Source: Verrucomicrobiaceae bacterium (GTDB taxonomy: Bacteria; Verrucomicrobiota; Verrucomicrobiia; Verrucomicrobiales; Verrucomicrobiaceae). From it: a DNA stretch of 64,000 nucleotides. The translations under genes were made by a program, and so were the position numbers. Below, piece by piece: positions 1-8,526 of this stretch. The stretch lies in contig JAIXYN010000014.1 of the NCBI GenBank assembly GCA_027490195.1, forward strand, positions 1 through 64,000, written 5' to 3'. Every line of letters starts with the position of its first letter. Within the stretch, counting starts at the first letter, position 1. The notes beneath the pieces were generated by a model, which saw nothing but the letters and a program-made list of their open reading frames with translations, ran no database searches and had not been told where the DNA came from.

Positions 1-80
1 ACAAGATCATCCGTGTCGCTTTTGGCGTCCTCAAACATGACAATCCCTTCGTTAAAAACTTCGCCAAACTGGAGGCCTGA
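1..80 (+). pseudogene. 3' end of an IS110-family-like transposase (cut by window edge)
   Basis: The first 80 bases hold an open frame ending in TGA at 78-80. The readable tail contains IIRVAFGVLKHDNPF followed by a short charged end. A helical stretch ending in a 'GVLK...PF' motif is typical of the extreme C-terminus of IS110/IS116 (DEDD, Transposase_20) transposases. Only about 25 residues are visible, so whether the element is intact cannot be judged, and another family is possible. No terminal inverted repeat would be expected for IS110. A partial copy of the dispersed repeat seen elsewhere in the window follows about 40 bases later. Confidence 0.5.
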
Positions 81-120
81 AAAAAATCTAAACCTTCGCT
101 CTTGCGCTGACCATATCTGT

Positions 121-170
121 AATCCGCAGCCCCTTTGGGGCTGGTGTATGGCGGAGCGGAGTGAAGAAAG
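121..170 (+). repeat. partial copy of dispersed structured repeat (3' hairpin part only)
   Basis: This copy has only the right-hand part of the repeat: the hairpin CAGCCCC-ttt-GGGGCTG followed by the purine-rich tail GGCGGAGCGGAGTGAAGAAAG. The same order of hairpin and tail is found near 8346-8398 and 15549-15602. The stem bases differ between copies but remain paired. It lies between the transposase tail and a small membrane-protein gene. Confidence 0.7.
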
Positions 171-246
171 ATGGCGGTAAGTAACATGGGGCTTCATGGT
201 GCAGGACATCATGAAGTAGGAGTGCGCCGTCATGATGCCGAGTTGT

Positions 247-555
247 TCAAAGCGCAATTCTGAGCACGTCGCTCAGCAGCCACGACAAGAGACTGAAATG
301 CAGCGAGATCCGCATGGTGAGGTCGATGAATGAAATAAGCGCCAGGGAGGAAAACACCACAAGGAACCCTTTTTCCCAAGCCGAAGCGTGCATGAAAAAG
401 AATACAGCGAGCGCCATATGAACCAGCGCGAAGGGCAGAACACTCCAGAACAACGCCCGATAATCGGGCGTTGATGCGAGCGACATGAACAGAATCACTA
501 ACCCGCTGAAGAGAAGTATGACGAAGGCAAGGTTTTTGACCGTAGGCCGGATCAT
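247..555 (-). CDS. small four-helix membrane protein, unknown function
   Basis: Predicted 102-residue protein with about four hydrophobic segments (residues about 8-27, 35-54, 60-78 and 84-100) and few charged residues, so an inner-membrane protein. It starts three bases after the stop of the upstream MFS transporter on the same strand, which suggests translational coupling and a shared transcript. I recognise no family. The spacing makes an accessory role for the transporter possible, but this is inference from position only. Confidence 0.6.
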   Translation of the reverse strand: MIRPTVKNLAFVILLFSGLVILFMSLASTPDYRALFWSVLPFALVHMALAVFFFMHASAWEKGFLVVFSSLALISFIDLTMRISLHFSLLSWLLSDVLRIAL

Positions 556-558
556 TCC

Positions 559-2043
559 TCAACCTTCTTCGGCCTTCGGTTCTGGGAGCATGAAGCCGAC
601 GAGGAAGGCGATCACGGCCATGGCTGTGGCGATGTAACCGGCGGCCATGGCGACGTGCATGGGCTTCACGGCGAGGGCTCCGCCTGCGAGCATCGGGGCG
701 AGCCAACTGGTGTTCAGCGTGGCCATGCAGGTGCCGATCATGCGGCCGCCCACATTGGTGGCGAAGCTGCCGCCGGTGCCGCGCAGGTGCATGGGGAACA
801 CTTTCGGGAGATACTCGCCGAAGTAGCTGAACTGAGCCACGGTGACGAGACCGCAGAGTGCGTAACCCCACATGAAGGCGTCGCCGCCGTCTTTGAAGAG
901 AACGAAATAGGTGACTGGCAGAATGATGAGCGCGGGGATTTGGAAGACTTTGAGGAGCTTCACGCGGCTGATGCCCCAGATGAGCAGGCCGGCCAGCAGC
1001 ACACGACCGGCGAGTCCGCCCATTTCCTGGTGGAACTGGAGCTTGTCGCTCATCGCCTTGATTTTGATGTTCACCGGCTTCTGTTTGTCGAAGTTGGCTT
1101 TCATCTCTGCTTTGAGCGCGGCTTTGGCGGCGTCATCGATTCCGGGGGCTTTCAGTTTGGCGCTGATCTCCATGTCGGTTTTCTTCAGGGCGGCGAGTGC
1201 CATGCCTTCAGCCTTCAACTCTGGGAGGCCCGGTGTCACACGTGCGACGGTGACCTGCAGCGCGCCAAAGGCGATGCCATAGGCGCAGGCGGAGAGAATC
1301 GTGGTCACGATCGTCACGCGGCGGAGTTCAGCTGAGAACAAGCCAGCGAAGCTCGGGCGCTTGAGGGTGCCGGCGAGTTTTTTGTCCTTCCACACTTTGG
1401 ACTCAGGAACGAACGGCAGCATGAGTGCGATGGGGATGGCAGGCAGGATGCCGGACATGAGGGTGTAACGCCATGCGCCGATGCCGGTGCTGCCAGCGGG
1501 CAGGCCAAAGTGAGGCAGGGTGTCCAAGTTCTTGCTGATCCACACGCTGACGACTGTCACGAGCACGCCGCCGAGGGAGGCGCAGGCCTGGGTGATGCCC
1601 AGCCATTTTTCTTTTTGATGCTTGTCAGTAAACACTTCTGCCAGCCAGGTGATGGCGGCGACGAACTCCACGCAGACGCCGATGAACGTGGTGCAGCGGA
1701 AGAAAATGAACATGGGCAGCGAAGTGGCGAAGGCGGCGCAGAACGGCGAGAAGGAGTACACAAAGATGCTCGCGGCCATGATGGTCTTGCGGCCAAACTT
1801 ATCGACGAGCCAGCCACCGAGGAGACCAAAGACGCCGCCGCAGACCGCTGCGATCCAGAGGAGCTTGCCAACCCATTCGGTGACTGAAGGATCGCTGGGG
1901 AGTACTTTCAGAAGTTCGGCAATGGCCGGTGCCGCGACGAGGGGCGTCATCAGCAGCTCATAGGTGTCAAACAAGAAGCCAATGCTGGCGATGAGGATGA
2001 TGAGCCAGTGGGTGGTGGTGAATTTGGGTGCGGGAGTGGACAT
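559..2043 (-). CDS. MFS transporter (sugar/metabolite:H+ symporter type) with long TM7-TM8 insert
   Basis: A 494-residue major facilitator superfamily protein. TM1 begins near residue 13, and the loop 2-3 signature appears as GGWLVDKFGRK near residues 76-86. Helices 4-6 and the central loop (WKDKKLAGTLKRP) follow. Between what look like TM7 and TM8 (about residues 270-338) sits a charged, Lys/Ala-rich, probably helical insert that ordinary 400-450-residue MFS proteins lack. Substrate cannot be assigned. The nearest style is the sugar/organic acid:proton symporter group. It is divergent from the blaI-like gene and followed by a small membrane protein three bases downstream. Confidence 0.88.
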   Translation of the reverse strand: MSTPAPKFTTTHWLIILIASIGFLFDTYELLMTPLVAAPAIAELLKVLPSDPSVTEWVGKLLWIAAVCGGVFGLLGGWLVDKFGRKTIMAASIFVYSFSPFCAAFATSLPMFIFFRCTTFIGVCVEFVAAITWLAEVFTDKHQKEKWLGITQACASLGGVLVTVVSVWISKNLDTLPHFGLPAGSTGIGAWRYTLMSGILPAIPIALMLPFVPESKVWKDKKLAGTLKRPSFAGLFSAELRRVTIVTTILSACAYGIAFGALQVTVARVTPGLPELKAEGMALAALKKTDMEISAKLKAPGIDDAAKAALKAEMKANFDKQKPVNIKIKAMSDKLQFHQEMGGLAGRVLLAGLLIWGISRVKLLKVFQIPALIILPVTYFVLFKDGGDAFMWGYALCGLVTVAQFSYFGEYLPKVFPMHLRGTGGSFATNVGGRMIGTCMATLNTSWLAPMLAGGALAVKPMHVAMAAGYIATAMAVIAFLVGFMLPEPKAEEG

Positions 2044-2130
2044 GGCGGGGCGATGCTGTCAGGAGATGGGAGGCAAGTCAACGGGCGGCGTGGGCGGAAT
2101 TCATCAACGGGATTGATTGTGGGGAGACAT

Positions 2131-2176
2131 CCGACACGTGTCGGAGTTTAGGCTCGACAAATCCGACATTTGTCGG
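2131..2176. promoter_or_regulatory. pair of palindromic BlaI-type operators
   Basis: Two 14-base perfect palindromes, CCGACACGTGTCGG (2131-2144) and CCGACATTTGTCGG (2163-2176), have centres 32 bases apart, about three helical turns. Each has a GACA-NN-TGTC core like the TACA-NN-TGTA core of BlaI/MecI operators. They lie just upstream of the BlaI-family gene and between it and the divergent MFS gene, so autoregulation is likely and control of the transporter is possible. The second box overlaps an alternative TTG start, which argues for the ATG at 2191 as the real start. Confidence 0.75.
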
Positions 2177-2190
2177 CAAACTCACGAAAT

Positions 2191-2595
2191 ATGGCTAAAA
2201 AATCACTCCCGCCGCTGTCTGCGGCCGAACAGGCGCTGATGGATATTCTTTGGAGAAAGCATCCGAGCAGCGTGCTGGAACTGCTGGAAGCGGTGAACCA
2301 GGGGCGGAGTGATCCTGTGACGCGGAACACGCTGCAGACGCAACTGACGCGACTGGAGGCGAAGGGGTGGATCAGCCGGGATGACTCCAGCCGGAGCCAT
2401 GCCTATGAGCCGGCGGTGCCGGAGCAGCGGGGACGGACGAGTGTGCTGGCGGATTTGAAGCAGCGCTTTTTTGGTGGAAGCAATCTGGCGCTGGTGCGCT
2501 GCCTGGTGGAGAGCGGTGACATCAGCGAGGAGGAACTGGCGGAGCTGCGCAAGTATGTGCGCAACAGCACGGGGAAGAAAGGGGAGGAGCCATGA
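2191..2595 (+). CDS. BlaI/MecI/CopY-family transcriptional repressor
   Basis: About 134 residues from the ATG at 2191. The N-terminal winged helix reads LSAAEQALMDILWRKHP, then a recognition-helix region around TRNTLQTQLTRLEAKGW, which matches the 'VxT.L.RL..KG' pattern of BlaI/MecI/CopY proteins. The C-terminal helices would form the dimer and the site cleaved on induction. An in-frame TTG at 2170 would add seven residues but falls inside an operator box. The stop overlaps the next start (ATGA at 2592-2595), so the repressor and its M56 partner are translationally coupled. Such pairs in non-pathogens often control targets other than beta-lactamase, and no beta-lactamase is present here. Confidence 0.9.
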   Translation: MAKKSLPPLSAAEQALMDILWRKHPSSVLELLEAVNQGRSDPVTRNTLQTQLTRLEAKGWISRDDSSRSHAYEPAVPEQRGRTSVLADLKQRFFGGSNLALVRCLVESGDISEEELAELRKYVRNSTGKKGEEP

Positions 2596-5258
2596 ATGCG
2601 GACACCATCGGCGTGCTGAATTTCGTGGTTCACAGCCTTGTGATTGGTGCTGCGGCTTGGCTGCTAGTGCGGTTCGTCATTCGCGATGCGTTGCAGCGTT
2701 GCATCCTGGCGAACCTGGCGGTGCTGATGTGTTTGTACAGTCCGTTTCATATTTCGATGGAGGATCTGTTTCCGCCGAAGGAGGAGGTGCCGGTGTGGAC
2801 GCCGATCCGGGAGACATTCAAGGCGGACTGGCGTGTCAACGTTGCGCCAGCGAGTGCTCCTAAAGGGAACGTTGCTGCTAAAACGCGAGCCTGGGATTTG
2901 GATGAGGTGGTGAGGGTGCTGCGCTGGCTGTCGTGGGTCGTCACTGCGGGGATGCTGCTGCGGCTGATGGTGCAAAGCGTGCGGGTGCAGAGATGGGCGT
3001 GGGGGCTGAGGCGGCTTACGAGTGAAGAAAGGGAATTGATTTGCGGCAGTGCATCGGAGTTTTGCGGGGATGCAGGGAGGCTCGAAAGCTCCAGAGGACT
3101 GGAGCACTCCAGGACGCTGGCGCGTGTGAGGGTGTTTGAAGGCGTCAGCACGCCGTGCGTGGCGGGATGGTTTTTTCCGGTGATCGCGGTGCCGGTCTCT
3201 GCTTTTGGGAAGCTCACGCCGAGGCAGTGGCGGTGGCTGCTGCGGCATGAGGGGGAGCATCTGCGCCTGCATGACACGGTGGTGGTGCTGCTGCAAAACA
3301 TCGTGCGCGCTTTCCTGTGGTGGAACCCTTTTGCGCATGCGCTCATCGAAGAATACGCCCGTGCACGTGAGGAGGCGTGCGATGCTGCGGCTGTGGGTGA
3401 GGGGCGCGATCATTCGGCCTATGCTGACTTTCTGCTGGCGTGGGCTGACCGATCTGCCCCGCAGCATGAGTGCGTGATGGCCATTGCTTATTCACGGCCC
3501 GCGAAGCGGCTGAAGGTGCGGCTGGTGGCGCTGATGGAGGCGCGTGGGGTGAGGAAGAAGCTTGGGGCGCTGTTTGTGCTGGGGTGTCTGGCTTTTGCGG
3601 TGGTGGCACCGTTGATCGCGGCATCGTTTGGTATCGCCACGGCCTCTGCGCAGGCAGTGGTGGATACGAAGGTGGACGATGGAACCTTGTACACACGGGT
3701 GTACATAGTGGCTCCCGATTTTCTGAGTGCTGGAATGGTGCCGTCTGATCCAATTGCGCCCGTGAAAGCCACGGCAGGTGCTGTGAGGGGAAAAACCGCC
3801 CGCGAACTGTTGAGTGAAAAAGGTGTGTCGTTTCCGCCGGGTGCGTCCGCCATTTACAATCCGACGACTTCACAGCTCATCGTACGGAATACAAAATCCA
3901 ATCTGGAGATGGTTGAACGAGGTATCGACGCCCTCAACCAACGGCCGATGATGGTGTATGTGAGCTGCAAGCTCATCCAGGCGGATGCATTTCTTGGTTC
4001 ACACGAAAGTATTTTGTCGTCGGAGGACGCACAGACGCTCGTTCGCAGCGTCTCCCAAAAGAAGGGTGTCGAGCTGATGAGTTCGCCGAGTGTGACGATG
4101 AAGTTTGATCAAAATGCGATCGTGGAGGTGGCGCGTGAGGTGCCGCCGAAGAGGCTACCGGATGGAAAGTTGAGTGGTGATATGAAGTTGGTTGGAGTGA
4201 GGATCGAACTGAACGCCAAGACGCCTGCCAAGGGGAAATCAAATCTCGAAACTAAGGTCGATCTTGGGCTCGATCCCGATTCAGATACTGGATGGCTGCC
4301 GAAGGACGATAAAGCGGTCGATTGGGACAAGGTGCGGCTTTTCAGCATTGCTGCCAAGGCTGCGCTGGCTAGCGGAGAGACGTTGGTGCTGCATCTGCCG
4401 ACTTCGAAACGGCCTGTCACGGTGCTGATCACAGCAGCGGCGCTCAACCCGAATGGAGGAAAGGCAGAGCGTTTTGAGGTGACCGTGCCGGTGGCACCGC
4501 CTGCAAGCCAGGGGCGCGAGCTGGCGGAGAGGGAGAGTACTGAAATGGTCGAGCGTGTTTACAAGCTTCCCGAGGAATTCGCGGGGGACAAACCGCCAAT
4601 CGAGGTGCTCAAGGCGGCGGGAGTCAGCTTCCCCAAGACCGCTGATGCCGTGCTTAAGGATGGAAAACTCACTGTGCGCAATACGAAGGCAAATCAGCAG
4701 CTCATCGAGGCGTGGATTGCTTCCCTCATTGAGGTCAACAAGAACAAGAGCGTTCACATCACCGTTCTGGCTGTTGAGATGAAGGGGGATTTTTTGCAAT
4801 TGATCAAGGAGTGGGTGCCGCCGCTGCCTGTCGATCCCAAGATCGCAGCGCCCCTGGATCCAGCCCTCGCTGAATCGCAGCCCTTGCCGGAGTCAATGCG
4901 TCAACTATTTACCACGGCTGCCATCTTCAGTCCGGCTCAGTTTGAGACGGTGATGAAGCGGATCGGCGTTGCCAAGGCGAAAGTCGAAAGTTTGAAGCCG
5001 AAAGGTGAATTGCAGATGTATAAGCTCCCGGTCGCGATGGGAGGTCTTGAGGTGAAGGTGGAATCGAAGATTGGTTCGGATGGGAATACGATTGATTTAA
5101 CCGCCACACTTGATGACCTGGTGAGTAAACGCAGTTCCACCGGGGTGACCATCTGGGACGGTCAAACATTCGTGCTGGCTTCTCAGCCGTCCGAAGGTTT
5201 GTCCCACTTTCTGTTCATCACGGGGAACCTTATTGAGGACAAGGCATGGAAAAAGTGA
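2592..5258 (+). CDS. BlaR1/MecR1-like M56 metallopeptidase fused to two secretin-like periplasmic domains
   Basis: An 888-residue protein. The N-terminal part has membrane helices (about 8-30, 34-52 and 108-127). The M56 zinc-peptidase motif HEGEH is at 219-223, with a downstream EEACDAAA (about 260-267) that can supply the third ligand. A further membrane segment lies at 323-346. In BlaR1 the peptidase faces the cytosol and triggers loss of the repressor. Here the part after the last helix is not a penicillin-binding sensor. It holds two similar modules (about 367-470 and 650-720), each with a 'G-VSFP...L-VRNTK-N' pattern seen in verrucomicrobial secretin-like proteins, followed by mixed alpha/beta sequence. 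The ligand is unknown. It overlaps the BlaI-like gene by four bases. Confidence 0.82.
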   Translation: MNADTIGVLNFVVHSLVIGAAAWLLVRFVIRDALQRCILANLAVLMCLYSPFHISMEDLFPPKEEVPVWTPIRETFKADWRVNVAPASAPKGNVAAKTRAWDLDEVVRVLRWLSWVVTAGMLLRLMVQSVRVQRWAWGLRRLTSEERELICGSASEFCGDAGRLESSRGLEHSRTLARVRVFEGVSTPCVAGWFFPVIAVPVSAFGKLTPRQWRWLLRHEGEHLRLHDTVVVLLQNIVRAFLWWNPFAHALIEEYARAREEACDAAAVGEGRDHSAYADFLLAWADRSAPQHECVMAIAYSRPAKRLKVRLVALMEARGVRKKLGALFVLGCLAFAVVAPLIAASFGIATASAQAVVDTKVDDGTLYTRVYIVAPDFLSAGMVPSDPIAPVKATAGAVRGKTARELLSEKGVSFPPGASAIYNPTTSQLIVRNTKSNLEMVERGIDALNQRPMMVYVSCKLIQADAFLGSHESILSSEDAQTLVRSVSQKKGVELMSSPSVTMKFDQNAIVEVAREVPPKRLPDGKLSGDMKLVGVRIELNAKTPAKGKSNLETKVDLGLDPDSDTGWLPKDDKAVDWDKVRLFSIAAKAALASGETLVLHLPTSKRPVTVLITAAALNPNGGKAERFEVTVPVAPPASQGRELAERESTEMVERVYKLPEEFAGDKPPIEVLKAAGVSFPKTADAVLKDGKLTVRNTKANQQLIEAWIASLIEVNKNKSVHITVLAVEMKGDFLQLIKEWVPPLPVDPKIAAPLDPALAESQPLPESMRQLFTTAAIFSPAQFETVMKRIGVAKAKVESLKPKGELQMYKLPVAMGGLEVKVESKIGSDGNTIDLTATLDDLVSKRSSTGVTIWDGQTFVLASQPSEGLSHFLFITGNLIEDKAWKK

Positions 5259-5304
5259 AATCAGGTTTTGCTGCTTTGAATGGGAGCCTTCATCATGGGG
5301 CACC

Positions 5305-6330
5305 ATGCCACACGACCTGACCTCCGCGCCTGCCACTGATCCACTTAACATCTACCGCTATCGTGACTGCCTTTATGGGGCGGACATGGTGACGGCGGCG
5401 CTGAGTGTGGATTTTTTCACGTGGCTGTCGGCGAATCCATCTTCGTTGGCGGGCATCTGTGAGCATTTTGGTTTCACGGAGCGACCGACGGATACGATGA
5501 TGACGTTGTTTGCGGCGAATGGCTGGGTGAAGAATGTGGACGGGGTGTTTCAGGCGACGGAGGTGACGCGTGAGTTTTTGTGCGCGGGGACTGTGTGGGA
5601 TGTGCGGCCGTATTATGCCTCGCTGCATGACCGGCCGATTGCGCGGGACTTTTTGGAAGTGCTGAGGACTGACAAGCCGGCGGGCTGGAGTGGTGACAAG
5701 GCGGCGTTTGACTGGCACAAGGCGATGGAGCAGGAGGACTTTGCGAGGAAGTTCACGGCGGCGATGGACTGCCGCGGGGTGCTGCTCTCGCAGGCTTTGG
5801 CGAAGAAGCTGGATCTCACTGGACGCTCCTGCTTACTCGATATTGGTGCGGGTTCGGGAATCTATGCGTGTGCAATCACGGCGCAGCATACTCACATGAA
5901 GGCCATCGTGTATGATCAGGCACCGGTGGATCGCATCGCGGGCAAGTTGATTGAAGAGCGCGGGTGTGCGGAGCGTGTGAGCGTGGCGACAGGCAACATG
6001 TTTGATGGAATGCCTGCGGGATGTGATGTGCATCTTTTTTCGAATGTGCTGCATGACTGGGGCGTGGCCGAAGTGAAGAAGCTGCTGGCTGTTTCACATG
6101 CGGCGCTGCCTGCGGGCGGACTGCTCATTATTCATGATGCTTTTATCAACGCAGACAAAACAGGACCGCTGCATGTGGCGGAGTATTCATGCCTGCTGAT
6201 GCATTCCACGCAGGGGAAATGCTACAGCACGGGGGAGTACGCAGAGCTGCTTGATGAGGCCGGATTTGTGCCGGGTGAGTATCATGACACGGCAGTGGCG
6301 CGTGGATTTATGACTGCTATCCGACGTTAA
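5305..6330 (+). CDS. SAM-dependent O-methyltransferase (family 2 / caffeate OMT-like)
   Basis: From the ATG at 5305 the protein has about 341 residues. The N-terminal helical part resembles the dimerisation domain of small-molecule O-methyltransferases. It is followed by a class I SAM-binding motif LLDIGAGSGIYACAI, an acidic residue in AIVYDQAP, and the LFSNVLHDWG segment typical of the family, in which the His-Asp region sits near the catalytic base. An upstream in-frame start at 5233 lies inside the preceding gene and is less likely. The substrate is unknown. No other secondary-metabolism genes are nearby. Confidence 0.82.
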   Translation: MPHDLTSAPATDPLNIYRYRDCLYGADMVTAALSVDFFTWLSANPSSLAGICEHFGFTERPTDTMMTLFAANGWVKNVDGVFQATEVTREFLCAGTVWDVRPYYASLHDRPIARDFLEVLRTDKPAGWSGDKAAFDWHKAMEQEDFARKFTAAMDCRGVLLSQALAKKLDLTGRSCLLDIGAGSGIYACAITAQHTHMKAIVYDQAPVDRIAGKLIEERGCAERVSVATGNMFDGMPAGCDVHLFSNVLHDWGVAEVKKLLAVSHAALPAGGLLIIHDAFINADKTGPLHVAEYSCLLMHSTQGKCYSTGEYAELLDEAGFVPGEYHDTAVARGFMTAIRR

Positions 6331-6382
6331 AAATTAAATTGTGCAAATAAACCGAGTTGTCGTATCGTCTTAGAGTTCGCTT

Positions 6383-6904
6383 ATGAAATTATTCACTCTG
6401 CTTTCCATCCTCGCTCTCACCGCATCTGTTAGCGCTGAGACCACACTCACCATGACCGGCGTTCATAACTGCTGCGGCAGCTGCGCGAGGGGCATCACCA
6501 AGGCTGGCAGCATCGGTGAAGGAGTCACGATTGGTGTGCCTGACAAGAGCACGACGGTGACGATCACCTCGAAGAAGAAGGGCGATGCCATGAAAGCCGC
6601 CGAGGCGATCATTGCTGCGGGATACTTCGGCAAAATCGAAGGCGGCGAACCAGCGAAAACCACCAGCAAGCCTGCGACTGCGGCGAAGCCTGAAGCCAAG
6701 ATGACGAAGGCCACCGTTTCCGGCGTGCATCTCTGCTGCAAGAAGTGCGAAGTCGCCGCAGCAAATGCGGTGAAGACTGTTTCTGGCATCACGAAGAGCG
6801 ACATCGTCGCGAAGGCCACCTCATTCACTGTCGAAGGCGAGTTCACGAAATCAGAACTGGTAACCGCCCTCAATGCCGCTGGCTTTGCCGGCGACATCAA
6901 ATAA
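6383..6904 (+). CDS. exported protein with two HMA-like domains carrying CC..C motifs
   Basis: A 173-residue protein. Residues 1-18 form a signal peptide (hydrophobic core, cleavage near VSA-ET). Two HMA-like ferredoxin folds follow, at about 19-92 and 107-173. The metal sites read GVHNCCGSC and GVHLCCKKC: the usual CxxC is present but preceded by an extra Cys. The linker is Lys/Ala/Thr-rich. Export and tandem domains suggest periplasmic metal binding or delivery. The gene stands alone with its own upstream AT-rich region and a strong terminator after it. No metal ATPase is adjacent; the nearest is near 26-28.5 kb. Confidence 0.75.
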   Translation: MKLFTLLSILALTASVSAETTLTMTGVHNCCGSCARGITKAGSIGEGVTIGVPDKSTTVTITSKKKGDAMKAAEAIIAAGYFGKIEGGEPAKTTSKPATAAKPEAKMTKATVSGVHLCCKKCEVAAANAVKTVSGITKSDIVAKATSFTVEGEFTKSELVTALNAAGFAGDIK

Positions 6905-6928
6905 CTACCGCAACCAACAACGAGCGGG

Positions 6929-6965
6929 GCCGGGGTTTGCGAAAGCGGCCCCGGCTTTCTTTTTG
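6929..6965 (+). terminator. rho-independent terminator after the HMA-like gene
   Basis: The stem GCCGGGG (6929-6935) pairs with CCCCGGC (6949-6955) across a 13-base loop and is followed by a T-rich run, tttctttttg. It lies 25 bases after the stop codon of the HMA-like gene. Confidence 0.85.
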
Positions 6966-7015
6966 TCTGTGAGAGAGGATTGGGACGGGCAACCGGGACG
7001 GTTGCACTACCATTG

Positions 7016-8110
7016 CTAAAGACCAGCGCGCAAGATTGCCACTAGATCCTCATGCGAGAGCGAAACGGGATTCGCCTTCATGCTGCTGGCGGCTGCTGCT
7101 TTGCGGGCGATTTCGTTGAGATCGGTTTCGGTGATGCCCCATTGGCGGAGTTTGGGGATGAGCAGGCGGGCGGTGAGGGTGTGGAGGTAGGAGATGGCAT
7201 TGCCGCCGAGCATGGCATCGACTTGATCGAACTTGGTGCGGTCTTGGACGCGCTTGGAGTTGGATTCCCAGACGGGGGCGAGGAGGGCGGCGCAGACGGC
7301 GCCGTGGGGTGCGTGAAACATGCCGCCGATGGGGGCGGCGAAGCCGTGGACGGCGCCGAGGCCGGCATTGGCGAGGGCGATGCCGCTGTTGAGTGCGCAG
7401 AGGGCCATGTCTTCACGGGCTTCAAGGTCGTGGCCGTTTTGGAAGGCACGTTCGAGGGAACGAATGGCGCGCTGGATGCCATCGAGGCAGAGGGCGTCGG
7501 TCATGGGCTGCGCACGGGAGCAGACGAAGGCTTCCAAGCATTGCGTGAGGGCATCCATGCCGCTGGCGGCGGTGACGGATGGCGGGACATCGGCGGCGAG
7601 TTCGGGATCAATCAAGGCGATGCGCGGCAGCATGGAGATGTGACGCAGGCTGGCTTTGACGCGGTGCTCGGTGCTGGCGATGACGGCGTTGCGCGTGGCC
7701 TCGGCTCCGGTGCCTGCAGTGGTGGGGACGGCGATGTAGGGCAGGGGAATGGCGTCCAACGGTTTACCCTCTCCGATGACTTCGATGTAGCGCATCAAAT
7801 CACCGGGCTGCGTGCTCATGGCAGAGATGGCTTTGCCGGCATCGACCACGCTTCCGCCACCGATGGCGACGATAACATCTGCGCCCTGTTGTTTGGCTAG
7901 AGAGACGCCGTTTTGGATGTCTTCAACGGTGGGTTCGCCGGGGATGGAGTGAACGCTCACATGAGGCAGGAGGTCAGCGTACTGCTGCGGGCGGCTGCCG
8001 GTGATGAGGAGGGTGCGGTGGCCGAAGGTGCGGCAGAGATCGGGGAGCTCGCGGAAGACGCCGCGGCCGAAGATGATGCGCTGGGCGGTGGCGAATTCGA
8101 AGCGGTTCAT
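7016..8110 (-). CDS. iron-containing alcohol dehydrogenase (group III)
   Basis: A 364-residue protein that would oxidise an alcohol or reduce an aldehyde with NAD(P). The dinucleotide-binding half has IGGGSVVDAGKA. The conserved VPTTAGTGAEAT follows. The metal site has the Asp of SGMDALTQ, a further residue region near FVCSRAQPMTD, and His residues in GAVHGFAAPIGGMFHAPHG. Length is normal for the family. The substrate cannot be deduced: maleylacetate reductase-like and propanol dehydrogenase-like members share this size. A structured repeat lies just upstream. Confidence 0.88.
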   Translation of the reverse strand: MNRFEFATAQRIIFGRGVFRELPDLCRTFGHRTLLITGSRPQQYADLLPHVSVHSIPGEPTVEDIQNGVSLAKQQGADVIVAIGGGSVVDAGKAISAMSTQPGDLMRYIEVIGEGKPLDAIPLPYIAVPTTAGTGAEATRNAVIASTEHRVKASLRHISMLPRIALIDPELAADVPPSVTAASGMDALTQCLEAFVCSRAQPMTDALCLDGIQRAIRSLERAFQNGHDLEAREDMALCALNSGIALANAGLGAVHGFAAPIGGMFHAPHGAVCAALLAPVWESNSKRVQDRTKFDQVDAMLGGNAISYLHTLTARLLIPKLRQWGITETDLNEIARKAAAASSMKANPVSLSHEDLVAILRAGL

Positions 8111-8220
8111 CGGTTTATCTTATACCACAAGCATTTGAAGAGGAGGCTGTTTCTTGCGCAGAAAAACATCTTTGGCGGGAGACTCGTATGGAGCGCCATT
8201 TGCTGGCGGAGACAATATGT

Positions 8221-8401
8221 GGCGGAGTTCTTTGCAGACGCTGCTGGCAGCCGCTGTGTGTGGAGAACGAGTTGGGTTTGCTTTCCGATTCGTTGCGATA
8301 TTACCCAGGGAAGCACTCGCCAAGGCTCGGCATCCCTGGGCTGAATTACGCAGCCCTTTCAGGGCTGGTGTGACGCGGAGTGGAGTGGCGAAAGAAAGTC
8401 A
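8221..8401 (+). repeat. dispersed structured repeat, full copy A
   Basis: This is the main content of the 416-base gap at 8111-8526. In order it has: the block GCAGACGCTGCTGG; the block GGGTTTGCTTTCC; hairpin 1 with arms CCCAGGGA (8304-8311) and TCCCTGGG (8333-8340); hairpin 2 CAGCCCT-ttc-AGGGCTG; and the tail GCGGAGTGGAGTGGCGAAAG. Copies at 15424-15608 and 19265-19424 share this order. The rest of the gap holds nothing I recognise. Confidence 0.8.
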
Positions 8402-8526
8402 GGCTCAAACAAGAGAAGGCTGAGGCTCAGAGTTCAGGGGGTGGGCAAAAGGCTCTGTACTGTGAAGTATGAATTCAGGACCTTTTTTAAACTGCGCATG
8501 GAGTGGTGCTGCGGCTCGGTGGGATG

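Noticed and set aside
7052..7900. 282-codon open frame on the plus strand
   Set aside because: Antisense to the iron-type alcohol dehydrogenase; low-complexity Gly/Asp/Ala sequence without features.
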